From: Rummeliibacillus sp. POC4
GTDB lineage: Bacteria > Bacillota > Bacilli > Bacillales_A > Planococcaceae
Reading direction: 5' to 3'
Assembly (NCBI RefSeq): GCF_003576525.1
Contig: NZ_QWUA01000023.1
Location: forward strand, 1-59,736
Length of the DNA: 59,736 bases
Positions within the stretch are counted from its first letter, which is position 1. Each line of letters starts with the position of its first letter. A program made the position numbers and the translations under genes. Below the pieces are notes generated by a model, which saw nothing but the letters and a program-made list of their open reading frames with translations, did not search any database and was not told where the DNA came from. Shown piece after piece: positions 54,475 to 59,736 of the stretch.

Positions 54475-55944
54475 TTACACAGCGCCTTTCATTTCTTCCT
54501 TCTCTTCTAAACGCTTTTCCCAATAATCTGCATTTTCAATGCCTAATTTACGAGGGTCAAATACAGGATCTAAACCTTGTTTTTTCTGCTCCTCATAGTC
54601 TTTCAATGCAATTAGCGTTGGTTTTACTAAGAACAACAGCCCAATAACATTTACATACACCATTAAGCCGAGACCAACATCACCAAGCGCCCAAGCTATA
54701 GCTGCCGTTTTTACTGATCCGTAGAATAATAAAGCTAAGAACACTACTTGCATGACACGAATTGAGATTTTTAGTTTAGCTCCTTCTAACATAAAGGCTA
54801 AGTTTGTTTCAGCTATATAGTAATATGCCATAATAGTAGTAAAAGCAAAGAACAATAATGCTATAGCGATAAAACCTGAACCAAAACCAGCAAGTGGGAA
54901 TGCTTGTTCAATTGCTGATTGTGTAAACGCTTCGCCTGGTTGAATATTCGGAATATTTTCTTCTAAAAATTTCCCTGTTTTTTCATCTTGAACGTTATAA
55001 GCACCCGTAAATAATACGATAAATGCGGTTGCTGTACATATTAGGAAAGTATCAAAGTAAATTGAGAAAGCTTGAACGAATCCTTGCTTAACCGGATGTG
55101 ATACTTCTGCTGCAGCTGCATGATGTGAACCTGTACCTTGTCCAGCTTCATTGGCATAAATACCACGTTTAACTCCCCAGGCAATTGCTGCACCTATAAT
55201 ACCTCCATACATTTCGTTTTGACCAAATGCACTTGAGAAGATTAAACCAAACACTTCTGGAATTTTATCAAAATTTAAAATAATGATTATAATAGCCATT
55301 ATAATATACGCCGCCGCCATGAATGGGACAATGATTGATGCAGCTGCCGCAATACGTTTAAGTCCTCCAATAATAATAACACCTATTAATACGACTAAAA
55401 ATGCACCCGTCACCCATGCTGGGATATGGAAAGCATTATCCATTGCTCCTGCAATTGAGTTTGCTTGAACAGAAGGCATTAATGCAGCCATAGCTATTAC
55501 GCCTACAACAGCAAAAATCATTCCTATCCATTTTTTTTGCGTAAATTTATAAAGATAGTAAGCGGGACCTCCTCGATAGACTCCATCTTTCTCATCCTTA
55601 TAAATTTGAGCTAGCGTTGATTCGACATAAGATGTTGCAGCACCTATAAACCCTAAAACCCACATCCAGAAGATCGAGCCTGGCCCACCATAGCCAATTG
55701 CAGTTGCCGTACCTGCGATGTTCCCCACACCAATACGTCCGGCTAGCGCCATTGATAATGCTTCAAATGAAGATACACCAGATGACGATTTCTCACCTTT
55801 TACTAATTGAACAAACATGTCCTTAAAGAATCGTACTTGCATAAACTTTGTTCTAAATGTAAAAATTAGCCCAGCTACTAAAATTCCATAAATTAGCACT
55901 GGACTCCATAACCAATCATTAATCTTTGAAACTATTTCCTCCAT
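54475..55944 (-). CDS. alsT: Alanine/glycine:cation symporter (AGCS family)
   Basis: A 489-aa Na+(H+)-coupled amino acid symporter with about eleven transmembrane segments. AGCS signatures: ALAGRIGVGNIAGTATAIGYGGPGS-type region near residue 67, WGVKRGIYANEAGQGTGSHHAAA near 255 and FTTIMAYYYIAETN near 380. Similar to Bacillus AlsT. ATG with AGGGGTG upstream. Flanked by its own terminator; regulation not evident. Confidence 0.92.
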   Translation of the reverse strand: MEEIVSKINDWLWSPVLIYGILVAGLIFTFRTKFMQVRFFKDMFVQLVKGEKSSSGVSSFEALSMALAGRIGVGNIAGTATAIGYGGPGSIFWMWVLGFIGAATSYVESTLAQIYKDEKDGVYRGGPAYYLYKFTQKKWIGMIFAVVGVIAMAALMPSVQANSIAGAMDNAFHIPAWVTGAFLVVLIGVIIIGGLKRIAAAASIIVPFMAAAYIIMAIIIIILNFDKIPEVFGLIFSSAFGQNEMYGGIIGAAIAWGVKRGIYANEAGQGTGSHHAAAAEVSHPVKQGFVQAFSIYFDTFLICTATAFIVLFTGAYNVQDEKTGKFLEENIPNIQPGEAFTQSAIEQAFPLAGFGSGFIAIALLFFAFTTIMAYYYIAETNLAFMLEGAKLKISIRVMQVVFLALLFYGSVKTAAIAWALGDVGLGLMVYVNVIGLLFLVKPTLIALKDYEEQKKQGLDPVFDPRKLGIENADYWEKRLEEKEEMKGAV

Positions 55945-56190
55945 AAACTACACCCCTTCTTTTTACTATAAAAATAATTATATTCTGATGATTTTAAATA
56001 TTCAATATAATTCTTTTAAAAAAATGATATAATTCACAGAAATTATATCAAAATGAGATTATTATTGTTAGAATTAATGCCATTGCTTTTTTTATTTCGA
56101 TTCTTCATCCAATTTTACTTTCCTTCTTTAGAATTCTTTTTTATATATAATTCTTCTTAAATCACTTATTATTCTTAAAATCATTTTTAT
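55945..56190. other. Non-coding spacer upstream of alsT
   Basis: Part of a 300-bp stretch without a gene. Extremely AT-rich; no riboswitch or ORF recognised. Confidence 0.4.
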
Positions 56191-56192
56191 AG

Positions 56193-56237
56193 ATTAAAAA
56201 AGAGTAAGAGACAATTTATCTCTTTACTCTTTTTTAA
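56193..56237 (-). terminator. Terminator of the ABC importer-osmC operon
   Basis: AAAAAAGAGTAAAGA / TCTCTTACTCTTTTTT-type stem with a T run on the minus strand. Confidence 0.88.
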
Positions 56238-56244
56238 TATTTCT

Positions 56245-56667
56245 TTATTCAAACGGTATGTTTTTTCCATTTAATATTAATGAATGCGTAATATCTGCTT
56301 TTAATGAGGCAGAAACTGCACAATATTTTTCTTCACCTAATTTGATGGCTCTCCATACTTTATGAGCATCGATATCACCATCGACTTTAAAAGTTAGATG
56401 TGCAGCTGTAAAAGCTGTTGGCATTTCTTCACGTCTTGTTCCATCTACTACAATATCTAATTTTGTGATCTTTTCTAAATGAGGTTTTAGTATCATTGTA
56501 ACGTCAATACCTATACAACCTGCTAATGCACTTAAAAGCATTTCTGTTGGGGTTGGAGCCTGCCCATTCCCACCATAGTTTGAGGTAGCATCCATAGCCA
56601 TTTTATATCCAGATGCTCCTACTGCTTCAAAAGCACGTCCCCCCTGCCATTTTGCTGTAATTTGCAT
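56245..56667 (-). CDS. OsmC family peroxiredoxin-like protein
   Basis: A 140-aa OsmC/YhfA-type protein with the two redox cysteines in LSALAGCIGIDVTM (about residue 51) and EEKYCAVSASLK (about 115), and an APTPTEMLL motif. OsmC-family proteins reduce organic hydroperoxides or related thiol substrates. Separated from the ATPase gene by 12 bp, so it is the last gene of the importer operon; this hints the imported substrate is a sulfur compound such as cystine. ATG with GGAGG upstream. Confidence 0.88.
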   Translation of the reverse strand: MQITAKWQGGRAFEAVGASGYKMAMDATSNYGGNGQAPTPTEMLLSALAGCIGIDVTMILKPHLEKITKLDIVVDGTRREEMPTAFTAAHLTFKVDGDIDAHKVWRAIKLGEEKYCAVSASLKADITHSLILNGKNIPFE

Positions 56668-56679
56668 ATTTTCTCCTCC

Positions 56680-57426
56680 TTAGAATTCACTAACCTGATG
56701 TAAAAATTGTTGTGCTCTTGCAGTTTGTGGGTGTTCAAAAAATGCTTTTGGTTCTGCATCTTCAACAATTACACCATCTGCCATAAACAAAATACGATTC
56801 GCCACATTCTTTGCGAAGTTCATTTCATGCGTGACAATGATCATTGTCATCCCTTCTTCTGCTAGATCTTTCATCACTTTTAATACTTCACCTACTAGTT
56901 CAGGATCAAGTGCTGAAGTAGGTTCATCAAATAACATAAGCTGTGGTTCCATTGCTAAAGCTCTTGCAATAGCTACACGTTGTTGTTGTCCTCCTGAAAT
57001 TTGAGAAGGATAGCTATTTTCTTTATCTGATAATCCAACTCTTTCTAGTAAATCTGAAGCTATCTTGTGAGCTTTCGCTTTTGGCAATTTCTTTACAACT
57101 ATTAGCGCTTCCATAACATTTTCTATAACAGTTTTATGTGGGTATAAATTAAATTGTTGGAACACCATACCCGTTTCTTGTCTAATGGCATATATAGTTT
57201 TTTGTAATTCCTTTTTCGATGCTTTTGCATCAATTACATGGCCATTTACTGATATTTTACCTTGCGTAATTTTCTCCAACCCATTAATACATCTTAAGAA
57301 TGTACTTTTACCTGATCCACTTGGACCGATAACGGCTACTACTTGATGTGCAGGAATGGATAAAGTTAAATTCTTTAATACTTCATGACTATCATAATTT
57401 TTGTATAATTGTTCAATTTCTATCAT
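56680..57426 (-). CDS. Polar amino acid ABC transporter ATP-binding protein
   Basis: A 248-aa GlnQ/TcyC-type ATPase: Walker [14 protein letters not shown], signature [15 protein letters not shown], Walker [17 protein letters not shown] and the switch histidine in IIVTHEMNF. It energises import through the permease encoded upstream. ATG 57426 has AGGAGGTG directly upstream; an in-frame GTG lies inside that site and is rejected. Twelve bp after the permease stop. Confidence 0.95.
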   Translation of the reverse strand: MIEIEQLYKNYDSHEVLKNLTLSIPAHQVVAVIGPSGSGKSTFLRCINGLEKITQGKISVNGHVIDAKASKKELQKTIYAIRQETGMVFQQFNLYPHKTVIENVMEALIVVKKLPKAKAHKIASDLLERVGLSDKENSYPSQISGGQQQRVAIARALAMEPQLMLFDEPTSALDPELVGEVLKVMKDLAEEGMTMIIVTHEMNFAKNVANRILFMADGVIVEDAEPKAFFEHPQTARAQQFLHQVSEF

Positions 57427-57438
57427 CTTCTGCACCTC

Positions 57439-58080
57439 CTAGTAGACCGATAAGCGTTTTTCTACTTTATTTAATATAAAAGTAAAGAATGTACTCATTC
57501 CCCAATACATAATTCCAATTGAAAGATAGAATGGCATGTAAACATAATATTGAGCAACTAATAATTGAGCAGAACGCATTAGTTCTGTTACTGCAATGAC
57601 AGAAACTAAAGATGTTTCTTTTAACATTCCAACAAATGTATTTCCAAGTGGAGGGATTGCATATCGAATCGCTTGAGGAATAATGATTCGGCGCATCGCT
57701 TGTTTTTCAGTCATTCCAGTTGCAAGTGCAGCTTCTGTTTGTCCTTTTGGTACAGATTGAATGGCACCACGAAATGCTTCTGATACATATGCACCAATAT
57801 TGATACTTAAAGCTATATACGCCGCTGTTAATGGTCCAAGCTCTATCCCATAATCTACTAAACCATAATAGACAATGACAATTTGCACCAGTGGTGGTGT
57901 TCCTCGAATAATCGAAACATAGACTCTTGCTATATTACGCAGAAAGCGATTGCCCTTTATACGAGCAATCGCAGCAAGTAAGCCTATTATTAAGCCAAAG
58001 AACATGGATACCACGGTTATCAGTAAAGTGTAATATGCCCCTTTCAATAGAAATGGGATATTTTCAATGATTAAATCCAT
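57439..58080 (-). CDS. Amino acid ABC transporter permease (HisM/GlnP family)
   Basis: A 213-aa permease with five hydrophobic segments. N-terminal family region IENIPFLLKGAYYTLLITV, IIRGTPPLVQIVIVYYGL near residue 60, and the EAA loop EAALATGMTEKQAMRRIIIPQ near 116 that docks the ATPase. ATG with GGAAG upstream. Between the binding-protein and ATPase genes in a typical three-gene importer. Confidence 0.95.
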   Translation of the reverse strand: MDLIIENIPFLLKGAYYTLLITVVSMFFGLIIGLLAAIARIKGNRFLRNIARVYVSIIRGTPPLVQIVIVYYGLVDYGIELGPLTAAYIALSINIGAYVSEAFRGAIQSVPKGQTEAALATGMTEKQAMRRIIIPQAIRYAIPPLGNTFVGMLKETSLVSVIAVTELMRSAQLLVAQYYVYMPFYLSIGIMYWGMSTFFTFILNKVEKRLSVY

Positions 58081-58098
58081 GTTTTCTTCCTACTTTCT

Positions 58099-58914
58099 TT
58101 ATTCTGCTGGAGGTTCTTCTCCAAACCATTTAACAAAGATTTTCTTATAAGTACCATCTTTTTTCATATCTTCTAATGCACTATTAATCGCTTTTACGAA
58201 TTTAGGATTTCCTTTTTTAACAGCTACCGCTGCTTTGTCAGCTTTAATTGCTTCACCAACAGCCTTAATCTTATAGCCATTTTCTTCAACGATAGGTTTT
58301 AATGCAAAGACATTATTAATAGTTGCATCAATGCGGCCAGCATCCAAATCTTTTAATGTTGTAATTACATCATCATAAGTATTAATTTTGAAATTGCCGA
58401 CTTTTGGCATTAAATCATTACGTAAATATGTTTCATCATTAGTACCAAGACCAACACCAATTGTTTTACCTTTAAAATCATTTACAGATTTTATATCACC
58501 ATTACTTTCTTTCACGATTGCTTTTACTTCGTTTGTAATATAAGGATCTGAGAAATCAATTGCTTTTTTTCTTTCGTCTGTAATAGTTACTTGGCTTACT
58601 AATGCATCAAATTTACCTTTTTGTAAACCTGGGATTAATCCAGAAAAATCTTGTGCCACAAATTTTACTTTAACATCAAGGCGTTTTGCTAGTTCTTTTG
58701 CAATATCAACATCAAAACCTGTGTATTCTTTGTTTTTCCCCATATAATTGTATGGTGCATATGTTCCCATAATCCCAATAGTCATTTCACCATTCTTTTG
58801 AATCTTTGAAAGCTCATCATTGCTTGTTTCTTTTTTTGTCCCAGTACTACCACAAGCACTTAGTACAAGAACTGATGTAGCAACAACTGCAAAAAGCCAT
58901 TTTATTTTCTTCAC
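58099..58914 (-). CDS. Amino acid ABC transporter substrate-binding lipoprotein
   Basis: A 271-aa SBP_bac_3 protein: lipoprotein signal with lipobox LSAC, then GEMTIGIMGTYAPYNYMG, TGFDVDIAKELAKRL, DALVSQVTITDERKKAIDFS and LKDLDAGRIDATINN, the ligand-pocket and hinge motifs of polar amino acid receptors. Cystine/glutamine-type; the ligand cannot be fixed by eye. GTG start with GGAGG upstream. Second gene of the TetR-led operon, 15 bp after the regulator. Confidence 0.93.
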   Translation of the reverse strand: MKKIKWLFAVVATSVLVLSACGSTGTKKETSNDELSKIQKNGEMTIGIMGTYAPYNYMGKNKEYTGFDVDIAKELAKRLDVKVKFVAQDFSGLIPGLQKGKFDALVSQVTITDERKKAIDFSDPYITNEVKAIVKESNGDIKSVNDFKGKTIGVGLGTNDETYLRNDLMPKVGNFKINTYDDVITTLKDLDAGRIDATINNVFALKPIVEENGYKIKAVGEAIKADKAAVAVKKGNPKFVKAINSALEDMKKDGTYKKIFVKWFGEEPPAE

Positions 58915-58929
58915 TTTTTTTCCTCCTGC

Positions 58930-59556
58930 TTAGACACCGAAAATACCAAAAAATTCAAAATGTACGGTTTTTTCGATTATTTCTTTTAATGAATAATCAG
59001 TGAATGGGTGATTTTCACTTCGTTCGCTAAATAACCACCGAGATAACACACCTTCTAATAAACTCATGATAAAAACAGCTTGCAATTTAGAATCTACTGA
59101 GTGATTTAGCATATCCAATTGTTTTGCTCGTTCAATATTATTTGCAAAAGCTATTTCCATTTCGGATTTAATCTCATCGACCTTTTGTTGTAGTAACGGC
59201 TGGGTATGAACTCCTTTTAACAATATGTGTATTAAATAGGGGTTTTCCTCAGCAAATTGAAATATTTGCTCAAATAAATAACTTGTTGAAACGGCTGATT
59301 CTTGAACGGAAGCTTTTGAATTTCTATAACCAATAGCAATAGCTTTTAAAATTCTTTTTCTACCATCTTCAATTACCTTTTCAGCAATAGCTTCTTTACT
59401 TTTAAAATACCAATAAAAAGTACCTTGAGAAACATTCGCTTTAGCTACAATATCCGAAATTTTAGTATTTTCATACCCAACAGTTGCAAATAACTCAAGT
59501 GCAATTTTGATCAATTGCTGTTCTCTTTCATGTCTACGAATATCTGCTTGTGTCAT
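58930..59556 (-). CDS. TetR/AcrR family transcriptional regulator
   Basis: A 208-aa regulator: N-terminal helix-turn-helix (LELFATVGYENTKISDIV; VSQGTFYWYFKSKEAI) and a helical ligand-binding domain. It heads the ABC-importer operon and probably represses it and itself: two inverted repeats with TGACT/AGTCA half-sites lie directly upstream at the promoter. ATG with GAGGTG upstream. The inducer is unknown. Confidence 0.92.
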   Translation of the reverse strand: MTQADIRRHEREQQLIKIALELFATVGYENTKISDIVAKANVSQGTFYWYFKSKEAIAEKVIEDGRKRILKAIAIGYRNSKASVQESAVSTSYLFEQIFQFAEENPYLIHILLKGVHTQPLLQQKVDEIKSEMEIAFANNIERAKQLDMLNHSVDSKLQAVFIMSLLEGVLSRWLFSERSENHPFTDYSLKEIIEKTVHFEFFGIFGV

Positions 59557-59570
59557 TTCTTCACCTCGAC

Positions 59571-59629
59571 TGACTCATTAGTCAATTAAATCCTATAGAA
59601 TTACTACAAATTAGTCAATAGTTTTGACT
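59571..59629 (-). promoter_or_regulatory. TetR operator pair and promoter
   Basis: TGACTCATTAGTCA (59571-59584) and AGTCAATAGTTTTGACT (59613-59629) are inverted repeats sharing the same TGACT half-site. The minus-strand -35 TTGACT (59613-59618) lies in the second, with a TAGGAT -10 17 bp away. A repressor bound to either would block transcription of the operon. Confidence 0.65.
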
Positions 59630-59715
59630 TATTTTTTTGAATAACATGTGGAGTTTTTAATTCTACCAATTATTCATTTAATTAAAATACCGCAGCTACA
59701 CAAAATCGAGTAGGA

Positions 59716-59732
59716 GGGAGTAATTAACTCCC
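59716..59732. other. Hairpin at the window edge
   Basis: GGGAGTAATTAACTCCC has perfect 6-bp arms; the context is cut off, so its role is unknown. Confidence 0.4.
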
Positions 59733-59736
59733 GACA

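Overview
AT-rich, low-GC Gram-positive DNA with strong AGGAGG-type ribosome sites, frequent TTG/GTG starts and dense U-tailed hairpin terminators. Gene content (argCJBD, yojN/yojO, xpaC/telA, DUF1033, DUF6501, HemAT-like receptor, YdhK-type DUF1541 lipoprotein, YpeP-like RNase H) points to Bacillales. The best guess is Planococcaceae/Caryophanaceae (Lysinibacillus, Rummeliibacillus or Kurthia relatives). This is inferred from gene content only; no 16S is present. The window looks like ordinary chromosome with light mobile-element scarring.

Layout. 0.2-3.8 kb: an aminotransferase, then a two-subunit Na+/solute symporter with a small extra membrane ORF. 4-8.3 kb: arginine biosynthesis operon argC-argJ-argB-argD on the minus strand, with a good SigA promoter abutting an ARG-box-like site. 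8.6-13.7 kb: AI-2E-type permease, LytR-CpsA-Psr protein, msrA, an AEC transporter and a DMT transporter. 13.7-18.7 kb is the scarred part: a nested intergenic repeat, a secreted SH3-like protein, a complete IS110-family element with a candidate bridge-RNA region, an NrnB-like DHH phosphoesterase and an IS30 remnant. 18.7-23.7 kb: acetyl-CoA hydrolase/CoA-transferase and an AtoE short-chain fatty acid transporter, on either side of a structured palindromic element and an ABC-F ATPase. 23.9-29 kb: two cold-shock genes with similar structured leaders, DUF1033, a globin-type chemoreceptor with a CZB domain, and xpaC-telA.

29-41.6 kb: yojO/yojN (VWA plus MoxR ATPase), several small proteins, a beta-lactamase-fold hydrolase, recQ, more DMT transporters, a lone PTS IIC protein and tatA. 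41.7-42 kb: a tRNA cluster (Gly-CCC, Ser-UGA, Phe-GAA). 42-50.3 kb: a PH-domain protein that seems to start at CTG, a RocB-like peptidase, a cobalamin riboswitch in front of a 37-codon ORF, a DUF1541 lipoprotein, RNase H, a methyltransferase preceded by a 19-codon ORF and a hairpin, an oxidoreductase, an acetyltransferase and an exonuclease-BRCT protein. 50.4-59.6 kb: an AbgT/amidohydrolase pair, a MerR regulator, an alanine symporter, and a TetR-ABC amino acid importer-OsmC operon with operator-like palindromes.

Most interesting: (1) a cobalamin riboswitch whose only immediate downstream cargo is an unrecognised 37-aa ORF followed by a terminator; (2) a short-ORF/hairpin arrangement upstream of a methyltransferase, resembling translational attenuators; (3) an IS110 element with a 12-bp long-range stem in the expected bridge-RNA region; (4) a ~234-bp highly structured element, with a second partial copy 12 kb away, that resembles a tnpB-less IS200/IS605 omega-RNA-type element; (5) a globin-MCP-CZB receptor; (6) a tRNA-Phe with G37. 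No complete, clearly new multi-gene system (for example a defence island) was found.
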